Shown here piece after piece: positions 53,104 to 59,960 of a DNA stretch of 63,147 bases. This stretch comes from JAEELC01 sp963621965 (GTDB taxonomy: Bacteria > Bacillota_I > Bacilli_A > Acholeplasmatales > Anaeroplasmataceae), in contig CAVFGN010000007.1 in NCBI GenBank assembly GCA_963621965.1, forward strand, positions 1 to 63,147. The letters are read 5' to 3'. Positions within the stretch are counted from its first letter, which is position 1. Each line of letters starts with the position of its first letter. Made by a program: the position numbers and the translations under genes. The notes under the pieces are model-generated. The model did no database searches and had not been told where the DNA came from. It worked only from the letters and a program-made list of their open reading frames with translations.

Positions 53104-54450
53104 ATGGAAGTTAATCAAATTGTTGAAGTTAATATAATAGATTATGATCATCTAGGATATGGCGTAGCTAAATTAGATGGTTTCCCTATATTTATTCCTT
53201 ATGCAATTAAAGGTGAAACTGTTAGGGCACGTATCGATAGAATAACTAAGAATTTAGCTGAAGCTACACTTGTTGAAATTTTGAATGAAAGTGAAAACAG
53301 AAATCACGATTTATGTCAAAATTATTTTAAGTGTGGTGGATGTTCGTTAATGCATCTAAATTACGACGAACAACTTAGATTTAAGAAATTTAATGTAAAA
53401 AATACGATGTATAGAATTGGCGGAATAGAAACTATAGTAAATGATGTTGTACCTAATCCTAATAGGCTTCATTATAGAAACAAAATTGTAGTTCCTCTTG
53501 GCACTAAAAATGGTAAAGTGATTTCGGGATTCTTTGAACACAAAACTCATAATATTATTGAAAACGATGAGTGTTTAATTGAAAACGAGAAAGCGCGTGT
53601 AATCATTAGTTTTATCAAAAAGCAAATAGAAGAACGCAAATTATCTGTATATAACGAGACAGAACACAAGGGCTTAATGCGTAACATTATGTTAAGAGTG
53701 AATTGTCTTGGCGAATATATGGTTGTTTACGTTGTAAAAGAAAATAATAAAGTACTTATTAATATGGCGCTTGAACTTGCGAAAGAATTTGACTTTATTA
53801 AAAGTGTTTACGCATGCATTAACGATCAAAGAACTAACGTGATACTTAAGGGGAGATTTATTCACTTATTACTTGATAAATATTTAATTGAAGATATAAA
53901 CGGATTGAAGTTTGTAGTTCATCCTAACTCATTCTTGCAAGTAAACCATGACCAATGTGAAGCTTTGTATAAAAAAGCAATTTCATATATTCCTTGTAAT
54001 GGAGAACAAAATGTAATTGATGCATATTGTGGTGTAGGTACAATTACACTTAATTTAGCTAAAAAGGCTAAACATGTATATGGAATTGAGATTGTAAAAG
54101 AAGCAATCGATAATGCAAACATAAATAAAGAATTAAATAAGATTGATAATGTCACATTTATTTGTGGCAAATGTGAAGATGAAATTAAAAGGCTTGCAAA
54201 TTTAAAAGATATCGATTATATCGTTTTAGATCCTGCTAGAAAAGGTTCTGATGTTAAATTTTTAGATACAATCATTGAAATGAACATTAAAAATATAGTC
54301 TATATTTCTTGCCTTCCTCAAAGCTTAGCTAGAGATGCAAAATATTTAGTAAGTAAAGGATATACACTAAAAGAAATAACTCCTTTTGACATGTTTTCAC
54401 AAAGTGATCACATAGAAAATGTTGCTTATTTTGTTAAAAATGAGTTGTAA
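53104..54450 (+). CDS. rlmD: 23S rRNA (uracil-C5) methyltransferase, RlmD/RlmCD family
   Basis: Methylates C5 of a uridine in 23S rRNA (U1939 type; the Gram-positive RlmCD also acts at U747). A TRAM domain is at about residues 5-58, an iron-sulfur site C-x5-C-x2-C near 71-80 (CQNYFKCGGC), SAM-binding DAYCGVGTITL near 306, and VLDPARKGSD. The catalytic Cys lies in ISCLPQSLARD near 400. At 448 residues it is standard. ATG 53104 follows the sdaA stop by 1 nt with GGAG upstream. The small-RNA locus lies just downstream and supplies the only terminator. Confidence 0.94.
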   Translation: MEVNQIVEVNIIDYDHLGYGVAKLDGFPIFIPYAIKGETVRARIDRITKNLAEATLVEILNESENRNHDLCQNYFKCGGCSLMHLNYDEQLRFKKFNVKNTMYRIGGIETIVNDVVPNPNRLHYRNKIVVPLGTKNGKVISGFFEHKTHNIIENDECLIENEKARVIISFIKKQIEERKLSVYNETEHKGLMRNIMLRVNCLGEYMVVYVVKENNKVLINMALELAKEFDFIKSVYACINDQRTNVILKGRFIHLLLDKYLIEDINGLKFVVHPNSFLQVNHDQCEALYKKAISYIPCNGEQNVIDAYCGVGTITLNLAKKAKHVYGIEIVKEAIDNANINKELNKIDNVTFICGKCEDEIKRLANLKDIDYIVLDPARKGSDVKFLDTIIEMNIKNIVYISCLPQSLARDAKYLVSKGYTLKEITPFDMFSQSDHIENVAYFVKNEL

Positions 54451-54486
54451 GCACCAAATATTGATTAATAAATGAATGAATAATTA

Positions 54487-54515
54487 TTGACATTAAAAAA
54501 TCAAAATGATATTAT
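54487..54515 (+). promoter_or_regulatory. Strong promoter of the predicted small RNA
   Basis: TTGACA at 54487-54492 (full consensus), exactly 17 bp, TATTAT at 54510-54515 with TG at 54507-54508. It is one of the best promoter matches in the window, yet no ORF follows before a terminator. Confidence 0.82.
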
Positions 54516-54521
54516 TACTTT

Positions 54522-54616
54522 TGTCAACAAATGTTGACATCCCTATCCCAAATTGTGATTAAATTCACAACCCCTTTTAATAGTTCAGGAAATTCTTATT
54601 TCCTGAATTTTTTTTT
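54522..54616 (+). ncRNA. Predicted trans-acting small RNA with C-rich linkers
   Basis: About 95 nt from the predicted start to the end of the T-run. Hairpin 1 is TGTCAAC-AAAT-GTTGACA (54522-54539). It is followed by a C-rich single strand CCCTATCCC (54541-54549). Hairpin 2 is TTGTGA...TCACAA (54553-54570), then CCCCTTTT (54571-54578). The terminator hairpin is TTCAGGAAAT...ATTTCCTGAA (10 bp, 4-nt loop, 54584-54607) with T9. Runs of C are rare in this AT-rich DNA. C-rich loops between hairpins that pair with GGAGG are the hallmark of RoxS/RsaE-type small RNAs of Firmicutes. Homology is not claimed; architecture only. Confidence 0.72.
54584..54616 (+). terminator. Terminator of the small RNA (also the only one after rlmD)
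   Basis: A perfect 10-bp stem (54584-54593 with 54598-54607), TCTT loop, T9. Confidence 0.93.
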
Positions 54617-54633
54617 AATTTTTAAGTTAAAAC

Positions 54634-54662
54634 TTCGCTTAGATTTTTCTTTGTGCTATAAT
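54634..54662 (+). promoter_or_regulatory. Promoter of pcp
   Basis: TTCGCT at 54634-54639, 17-bp spacer, TATAAT at 54657-54662 with TG at 54654-54655. It lies downstream of the small-RNA terminator, so pcp does not need that transcript. Confidence 0.62.
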
Positions 54663-54692
54663 GTGTTTATCGTATAAATAATTGGAGGAAAT

Positions 54693-55271
54693 ATGAAAAT
54701 ATTATTAACTGCATTTGAACCATTTGATAATTTAGCTACAAATTCAAGCCTTGAAGTTTTTAAACAAATTAATGATACGTGTATCATAAAAAAAGAATTA
54801 CCTGTAAGCTATACTAGAGCTCGTGATATGCTTAAAGGTTATATTGAAGAAATAAAACCTGATTTTGTAATAAATTTAGGCCAAGCAGGTGGAGAGACCA
54901 TGCTTAGAATTGAGAAGGTTGCGCTTAACTATACTCGTGCTCGAATTGCGGACAATGACAACGTTTTTCGCACTAAGGGTGAGGTTATAGAAGGTCAAAT
55001 GTTCGCACTGCAAACTTGTTTAGAGATAGAAGATATGGTTGATGAAGCTTCGAAAGAGAATGTACCTTCATATATATCTCTTTCAGCTGGTGGTTATATT
55101 TGTAATACTGTATATTACACTAGTTTATTCTATAATCATTCTAAAGCTTTATTCATACACCTGCCTTATTTTACAAATCAACTTGAGACTGAGAAAACAG
55201 TTGATCTTGATATTTTAGTTAAAAATACTAAATATTATATTGAATGTATTAAAAAAGCTATAGTTAAATAA
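54693..55271 (+). CDS. pcp: Pyroglutamyl-peptidase I
   Basis: Removes N-terminal pyroglutamate from peptides (cysteine peptidase C15). The catalytic triad is preserved: E74 in RIEKVALNYTRA, C137 in SAGGYICNTVYY and H156 in LFIHLPYF. The start KILLTAFEPFDNLATNSS is the family signature. At 192 residues it is slightly short compared with about 215 for the usual enzyme. TTGGAGG precedes ATG 54693. Confidence 0.93.
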   Translation: MKILLTAFEPFDNLATNSSLEVFKQINDTCIIKKELPVSYTRARDMLKGYIEEIKPDFVINLGQAGGETMLRIEKVALNYTRARIADNDNVFRTKGEVIEGQMFALQTCLEIEDMVDEASKENVPSYISLSAGGYICNTVYYTSLFYNHSKALFIHLPYFTNQLETEKTVDLDILVKNTKYYIECIKKAIVK

Positions 55272-55282
55272 AATGTTAGCTA

Positions 55283-55311
55283 TTTTAATAATAGATAATT
55301 AATGATATAAT
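55283..55311 (+). promoter_or_regulatory. Promoter of the gene at 55335
   Basis: TTTTAA at 55283-55288, 17-bp spacer, TATAAT at 55306-55311 with TG at 55303-55304; nearly the same layout as the rdgB promoter. Confidence 0.62.
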
Positions 55312-55334
55312 ATTTCAAAATTGTGAGGTTAATT

Positions 55335-56180
55335 ATGGCAAATAAAAAAGAATTTTTAGATATATTATGCAATCCTGGAAGAGTCACTCCAATTACAGAA
55401 GAACAAGCAAAAGTTTATAATAGAATTATTCCTTTATTCGAGTCTTTCTATAAAGAACTTGAAGTTTCTAAGAGATTAGAATGGGCAATTAGTGCTTCTT
55501 CATATTTATTTGGAAAAGCTATGGAAATTGCGATATTAGCGAATATTAGACCAGATGAGAAGAGCGTTTGGATGGTTCCTTATGAGGTATTAGAAGGGAT
55601 TACATTTAATTTACCTAGACACTTAGAAAATGAAATCATTGATTGTATGGATCCATACGAACAAGCGGTTGAAGATTATATCAAGTCAAATTTCGATGCA
55701 GATCCTATTAAAATTTGGATTTTTAGTCAACATATTGGCTTTTATCAAGCTAATAAAACTAAACCATGGGAAAAGACAATTGGTGGAATTGGAAATGATA
55801 AAGTATTAACTAAAAATGAATTATATCGTTTTGGTATGAATGCATTCAAAGGTGAAATTGAAAAGAATGGTTTTGTTTGCAAATCTATAGCTGGTAATTT
55901 AGTTGATTTTGCGAATGCGATTGTCTCTAAGGGCGAAAGTAATTATTTAGTCGCAACTTCGGTTGATATTTTACCACGTGAAGGCTTTATCGAAGAATAT
56001 AGATTAAACAAATTAAAAGAAGAAGCAGCACGTGTAGGCGCAATCCCAGCTATTTCTTATATAGGATTACTTCCTGTTGATGAACTTTATGCATCACAAG
56101 GTATTGCAATTCGTGAAGGTGATTATAAAGTTTCAGTTAAGAAATTACAAAATGTATTAGATGGGACATATATTGAGTAA
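55335..56180 (+). CDS. Conserved-looking protein of unknown function
   Basis: A 281-residue soluble protein I do not recognise. It has no signal peptide or membrane segment. Composition is ordinary globular, with a helical N-terminal half (about residues 20-125) and notable phrases KTKPWEKTIGGIGNDK near 142 and GYxxxTSVDILPREGFIEEYRL near 215. No nucleotide-binding or metal motif is obvious. ATG 55335 has GAGG at 55325-55328; the GTG at 55323 would overlap that site. Its stop overlaps the start of a DUF4250 gene (TAATG), so the two are translationally coupled. Confidence 0.8.
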   Translation: MANKKEFLDILCNPGRVTPITEEQAKVYNRIIPLFESFYKELEVSKRLEWAISASSYLFGKAMEIAILANIRPDEKSVWMVPYEVLEGITFNLPRHLENEIIDCMDPYEQAVEDYIKSNFDADPIKIWIFSQHIGFYQANKTKPWEKTIGGIGNDKVLTKNELYRFGMNAFKGEIEKNGFVCKSIAGNLVDFANAIVSKGESNYLVATSVDILPREGFIEEYRLNKLKEEAARVGAIPAISYIGLLPVDELYASQGIAIREGDYKVSVKKLQNVLDGTYIE

Positions 56181-56356
56181 TGACTAAAGATCCTAATATC
56201 TTATTAAGCTTTATAAATACTAAACTTCGTGATAATTATTCTTCTTTAGAAGATTTGTGTGAAGATTTAGATTTTGATATTGAAGAGATTAAACAAATAT
56301 TAAAAAATATTGGTTATTTTTACGATAATAACTTAAATAAGTTTATTTCTATGTAA
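56180..56356 (+). CDS. DUF4250 domain-containing small protein
   Basis: A 58-residue protein, missed by long-ORF cut-offs: MTKDPNILLSFINTKLRDNY, then SLEDLCEDL and a final YFYDNNLNKFISM. The KDPxxLLSFINTKLRD start, a short helix-turn-helix-like middle and an aromatic end are the DUF4250 pattern seen in many gut Firmicutes. The function is unknown; the fold suggests a small winged or HTH unit. Its ATG shares a base with the previous stop (56178-56182). No terminator follows before rpsU. Confidence 0.85.
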   Translation: MTKDPNILLSFINTKLRDNYSSLEDLCEDLDFDIEEIKQILKNIGYFYDNNLNKFISM

Positions 56357-56394
56357 AAACCACGAATTTTAAATTTAAAAATAAAATTTCTCTA

Positions 56395-56423
56395 TTTACA
56401 TACAAGAAAATTTTATGTATAAT
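56395..56423 (+). promoter_or_regulatory. Promoter of rpsU
   Basis: TTTACA at 56395-56400, 17-bp spacer, TATAAT at 56418-56423 (TG immediately before). Confidence 0.68.
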
Positions 56424-56461
56424 ATAAAAGGATTTTCAAAATGGAAGGAGGCCTGGAAATT

Positions 56462-56635
56462 ATGGCAAAAACAATCGTACATGAAAAAGAATCCATCGAT
56501 GATGCTCTTCGTCGTTTTAAGCGCGATGTTACTAGATCTGGCAACCTTCAAGAAGCTAAGAAGCGTCAATATTATTTAAAACCATCTGACGTACGTAAAC
56601 AAAAACGTCAAGAAGCTCGTAAGAGATTTAAGTAA
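56462..56635 (+). CDS. rpsU: 30S ribosomal protein S21
   Basis: A 57-residue basic protein of the small subunit: MAKTIVHEKESIDDALRRFK, RSGNLQEAKKRQYY and a Lys/Arg-rich end (QKRQEARKRFK), all standard for bS21. ATG 56462 has AAGGAGG at 56446-56451. An in-frame ATG at 56441 would place the ribosome site inside the gene and is rejected. bS21 is absent from some bacterial groups (e.g. Bacteroidetes have variants); here it is canonical. Own promoter and terminator. Confidence 0.97.
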   Translation: MAKTIVHEKESIDDALRRFKRDVTRSGNLQEAKKRQYYLKPSDVRKQKRQEARKRFK

Positions 56636-56644
56636 TAAATTAAT

Positions 56645-56676
56645 GGCAATCACTATTGTGGTTGCTTATTTTTTTT
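56645..56676 (+). terminator. Terminator of rpsU
   Basis: GCAATCAC (56646-56653), TATT loop, GTGGTTGC (56658-56665), then a T-rich tail. Confidence 0.92.
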
Positions 56677-56689
56677 AAGGATAGTAATC

Positions 56690-57223
56690 ATGTTTAAAGT
56701 AATTCGTCATTTTATAGTTATAACAAAACATAGACATTTAGTAATGCTTTATTGTTTTAGAAGCGGTCTCTATAAGCAAGGGATTTGTCACGATTTATCT
56801 AAATATAGTTTCTCTGAGTTTTTTCCGTCAGTTAAATATTTTGCGTACGGAAAACATTCACCAAATGAAAACGAGAGAAACGAAAAAGGTTATTCAAGTG
56901 CTTGGCTTCATCATAAAGGACGCAATAAGCACCACTGTGAATACTGGTTTGATTTTGTAAAAAGCGAAAACAAATATATGCCTGTTAAAATGCCAAATAG
57001 ATACATTGCAGAATCTGTATGCGATAGGATTGCTGCTAGCAAAAATTATAATAGGAAGAATTTCAAACGAGAAATGGTGTTAGATTATTTTTTGCATGAA
57101 AAAAACCATTTAGTGATGCATGAAGAGACAAAAAAGGTAATGGAAGAATTACTTACAATGTATGTTAATAATGGTGAAAAGTACATTTTTAAATATCTAA
57201 AAAAGAATATGAGAAAAAATTAA
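56690..57223 (+). CDS. DUF5662 family protein
   Basis: A 177-residue protein with the DUF5662 pattern: an N-terminal KHRHLVMLYCFRSGL, then GICHDLSKYSFSEFFPSVKYF near residues 32-52. AWLHHKGRNKHHCEYW near 75 and MPNRYIAESVCDRIAASKNY near 100 follow. The spaced His and Asp residues (HD, HH, HHxxxW) look like an HD-type metal site, but no activity has been assigned to the family to my knowledge. AAGGA precedes ATG 56690. It follows the rpsU terminator without a clear promoter. A terminator closes it. Confidence 0.82.
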   Translation: MFKVIRHFIVITKHRHLVMLYCFRSGLYKQGICHDLSKYSFSEFFPSVKYFAYGKHSPNENERNEKGYSSAWLHHKGRNKHHCEYWFDFVKSENKYMPVKMPNRYIAESVCDRIAASKNYNRKNFKREMVLDYFLHEKNHLVMHEETKKVMEELLTMYVNNGEKYIFKYLKKNMRKN

Positions 57224-57225
57224 TT

Positions 57226-57263
57226 AATCTAGAAGTAGAATAACACTACCTCTAGATTTTTTT
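57226..57263 (+). terminator. Terminator of the DUF5662 gene
   Basis: TCTAGA-A-GTAG (57228-57238) pairs with CTAC-C-TCTAGA (57246-57256), then T7. Confidence 0.88.
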
Positions 57264-57315
57264 AAATTTTTTAGTAAATTAAATGCTTCTTGCGTAATAT
57301 TATTGAGGTGATTAT

Positions 57316-57954
57316 ATGAAAAGACTTATTTTTACTACATTAATATTGATATTGGGATTATTTATATTTTCTAGTTCTAGTGTGTCTAATGCTGAACAAA
57401 AAGATTATAATGCATTTGCTTATATAAATGTTGATAGCGGTAAACTTTTAAAAGATTACACAAGAAGTGAAATTAATGACGAATTATCTCAAGTAAGAAA
57501 GAGAAGATTTAATGGTTGGAATATTTATAAATTTAATACAAATGTTCGTGCTACATTTATTACAGGTGCCCTATTTTCATATAGAAATGAAGGTACTTCA
57601 GCTATTACTTATACACTAAATATCCAACAAGAAACTACAACTAAAACAAGTGTATCAGCAACGGATTCAATTGAAATTAAGACGTCAGGTAAAGTTAAAT
57701 CATTTACAAATTCGCTAAATAATACCCTTAAAATATCAGGAGAGTATACAACAACAGAACTAGTAAAAGAACAACAAAATTTGTCTCTTACGGTTGACCC
57801 TAAAACATTATGTGTGGGCTATGTTGAAGGACAAGGGTATTATACAAATGGTGTAGCTTGTTATTATTGGATGTGGCTTGAAGATCAGATTGGCGCATTT
57901 GAATATTTTACAATCACTGAATCATATTTGAAGATTGAGAAGTTAGCTATATGA
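57316..57954 (+). CDS. Secreted Ser/Thr-rich beta protein, resembling an aerolysin-type stem
   Basis: A 212-residue secreted protein with a signal peptide of about 26 residues (cleavage near SNA-EQ) and no lipobox or anchor. Residues about 75-165 have the pattern of aerolysin/ETX-MTX2 toxins. There is an N-G-T turn (SYRNEGTSAITYTLNIQQ), then alternating Ser/Thr strands (ETTTKTSVSATDSIEI), a hairpin region (KTSGKVKSFTNSLNNTLKI) and a returning strand (SGEYTTTELVKEQQNLSL). At about 186 mature residues it is shorter than known toxins, so this is a resemblance only. GAGGTGA precedes ATG 57316. Its TGA overlaps the next ATG. First gene of a four-gene operon with an ABC transporter. Confidence 0.72.
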   Translation: MKRLIFTTLILILGLFIFSSSSVSNAEQKDYNAFAYINVDSGKLLKDYTRSEINDELSQVRKRRFNGWNIYKFNTNVRATFITGALFSYRNEGTSAITYTLNIQQETTTKTSVSATDSIEIKTSGKVKSFTNSLNNTLKISGEYTTTELVKEQQNLSLTVDPKTLCVGYVEGQGYYTNGVACYYWMWLEDQIGAFEYFTITESYLKIEKLAI

Positions 57955-58640
57955 AAAGGTATTTAATTCTTGTTTTATCGATTGTATTACTTGTATTTTC
58001 CTTTTTATATTATAAAAGGATAGATAAAATAACTATTTATTCAAGATATGAGACTCAATTTATTAATAAAAATAATGAGGAGTTTGGGTTAAACCTTTAT
58101 GTGAATAAAGAAAAATCCATTTATTCAAACCCTAACTATATTAATTTCGAAATTTACTTAAATGATACAATGAATAAATTGACTTTGAAAAGTGTAAATA
58201 CTTCTTTAGAAGGGTCACTATATAAAATCACATATAATTTTCAGATGTTACAAATTAAAGCTGGAAACTATGAATCTAAACTAGTTCTTAAAACAAGCGA
58301 GGAAAAACTAGAATTTAATATGGGAAATATTTATTTTAAAGATGTGGTTACACAAGAATCTAATTATTCTTTCGAATATAATTTACAAGATAATATTAAA
58401 GAAATACATTTTATTTTAGATGATAATAAAAAGGTCGAAAAAGTACTAGTTAACGGAAAAAACACAGAAACTAGTGTAAAGTACAATAACTTACAAGAAA
58501 CGCAAGAATTAGTTTTATATCCCTATAACAATACGTATTTATCTCGTTTACTTATTAATATAGATGATATTTATTATTTAATAATTAATGATAAGATATC
58601 AAGTTTTTATTTTATAGAGGCCACATATGTTGATCTCTAA
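57951..58640 (+). CDS. Membrane-anchored extracellular protein of unknown function
   Basis: A 229-residue protein with one N-terminal membrane segment (about 4-21, no cleavage site seen) and a beta-rich outer domain of about 200 residues rich in Asn, Tyr and Lys. It is unrelated to a named family as far as I can tell. It overlaps the secreted protein gene by 4 nt (ATGA) and the ABC ATPase gene by 14 nt, so all four genes are translated as a unit. It could be an immunity or chaperone factor for the secreted protein, or an accessory subunit of the transporter. Confidence 0.7.
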   Translation: MKRYLILVLSIVLLVFSFLYYKRIDKITIYSRYETQFINKNNEEFGLNLYVNKEKSIYSNPNYINFEIYLNDTMNKLTLKSVNTSLEGSLYKITYNFQMLQIKAGNYESKLVLKTSEEKLEFNMGNIYFKDVVTQESNYSFEYNLQDNIKEIHFILDDNKKVEKVLVNGKNTETSVKYNNLQETQELVLYPYNNTYLSRLLINIDDIYYLIINDKISSFYFIEATYVDL

Positions 58641-59217
58641 TATAAAAAAATCTTATAAAGGTAAGGCAGTATTAAATGATGTTAATATCGAAATAAACAA
58701 AGGAGATTTTATCGTTTTACTTGGAGTTAATGGAAGCGGTAAATCGACATTAATTAAATTATTAGCGGGACTTTTACGTACTGATAAAAACGAAGAAATT
58801 AAACTTAATAATGTGGCTTATTTGCCTGAGAAATTTAATTTACCTAAGACTTTAAGTGTTAAAGAATATATAAAATTTTTAGAATGTGAGAATAATGTCG
58901 ATTTATCTTATTATATTAATTATCTTGATATACCTTATAAATTAATAAAAGAATTGTCAAAAGGTAATCTTCAAAAACTTGGGCTTTTATATTTAATTTC
59001 AAGCAAAAAAGAATATTTATTATTAGATGAACCAACAGAAGGAATGGACCAAAATTTAAAGAAAAAGTTTATAGATATTTTTAAAAATGAAAATCAAAAA
59101 GGCAAAACTATTATAATTTCAAGTCATCAAAAGAAAGATTATCAAAGAATAAAACATAGAGAAATATTAATAGAGGGAGGAAACATTGTTGGTGAAGAAC
59201 TTAATCAAGATTTATAA
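58627..59217 (+). CDS. ABC transporter ATP-binding protein
   Basis: A 196-residue ATPase. Walker A GVNGSGKST is at 33-41, the signature LSKGNLQK near 115 and Walker B YLLLDEPTEGMD near 134, with a final SSHQ H-loop near 163. It is compact, lacking extra C-terminal sequence, as in bacteriocin/lantibiotic-type and ABC-2 exporters. The signature LSKGN differs slightly from LSGGQ, which is common in exporter ATPases. It overlaps the following permease gene by 32 nt. Confidence 0.9.
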   Translation: MLISNIKKSYKGKAVLNDVNIEINKGDFIVLLGVNGSGKSTLIKLLAGLLRTDKNEEIKLNNVAYLPEKFNLPKTLSVKEYIKFLECENNVDLSYYINYLDIPYKLIKELSKGNLQKLGLLYLISSKKEYLLLDEPTEGMDQNLKKKFIDIFKNENQKGKTIIISSHQKKDYQRIKHREILIEGGNIVGEELNQDL

Positions 59218-59878
59218 TAAAATAATTTTAAATAAAAGTTCAATTATCACGTTTTGCATAACTTTAATATTAATATTTGCACTAATTATGTATATGCTAT
59301 TGACACAAAAAGATGGATATGAATTGTATGTTGAACTTGTTAATACTAACTACCTTGAAACTCTAGGAACTATAATTTGTATATCGATAACTTTTTTGAT
59401 TGTATTTGTTACGCAAAGAGAATCTAATTTGTTAATAGATTCTTTTGATGTAATGGAAGAAGCTAAGCTTGGTAGATCTTATGTTTTTCTTGCAAAACAG
59501 AGCGTCTATATTTCTTTTTCGATATTATTTTCAATGTTATTCTTTCTATTGTCGTTTGTACCTTCGTATTTTATATTTGATATGCTTAAAATAAATCTTA
59601 TTACTTCATATTTAGCTTATTTGATTTTTACTTTAGTAATTCTTGAAATGTCTATATGTATAGATTATTTAACGAAAAATTTTTTTGTTACATTGATGTT
59701 TTCACTTTTAGTAGTAATATTAGAAATGATTACATTTGAAGAAACAAAATATTTTATACCAACAATTAAATTTGAAAATGGATTTTATCTTAACTGTGGT
59801 ATATACTACGGTTTAATATATTTTTTACTTTTTTTCTTTATAAATTTTTTATTATATAAAACTAGAGATAGAAATTAA
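59186..59878 (+). CDS. ABC-type permease (six-span membrane protein)
   Basis: A 230-residue membrane protein with about six hydrophobic segments (near 18-40, 55-72, 98-122, 131-152, 158-175 and 203-222), like ABC-2 exporter permeases; no specific family motif. The start is not certain. GGAGG at 59176-59180 can serve TTG 59186, TTG 59189 or GTG 59192, all in frame. It overlaps the ATPase gene, so these should form one exporter. No terminator is visible after it. Confidence 0.8.
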   Translation: MLVKNLIKIYNKIILNKSSIITFCITLILIFALIMYMLLTQKDGYELYVELVNTNYLETLGTIICISITFLIVFVTQRESNLLIDSFDVMEEAKLGRSYVFLAKQSVYISFSILFSMLFFLLSFVPSYFIFDMLKINLITSYLAYLIFTLVILEMSICIDYLTKNFFVTLMFSLLVVILEMITFEETKYFIPTIKFENGFYLNCGIYYGLIYFLLFFFINFLLYKTRDRN

Positions 59879-59909
59879 AAATTTAAAGCGAATTTAAAAA
59901 ATAAAAATC

Positions 59910-59938
59910 TTGTCACACATTTTGTTATATAATAAGAT
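59910..59938 (+). promoter_or_regulatory. Promoter of the 1008-residue orphan gene
   Basis: TTGTCA at 59910-59915, 17-bp spacer, TAAGAT at 59933-59938; an overlapping TATAAT at 59928-59933 is the alternative -10. Confidence 0.5.
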
Positions 59939-59960
59939 TAGTTTAAATAGGAGGCTTATT

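Noticed and set aside
54522..54539. TGTCAAC/GTTGACA dyad as a simple operator
   Set aside because: It lies at the predicted transcript 5' end and fits better as the first hairpin of the small RNA, though dual use is possible.
54522..54692. Riboswitch or attenuator controlling pcp
   Set aside because: pcp has its own extended -10 promoter downstream of the terminator, and the hairpins match no riboswitch class I know. Not fully excluded.
57316..59878. Lactococcin 972-type bacteriocin operon
   Set aside because: The secreted protein is too long and lacks that family's Gly/Trp-rich pattern, and the membrane protein is not the large DUF1430 type.
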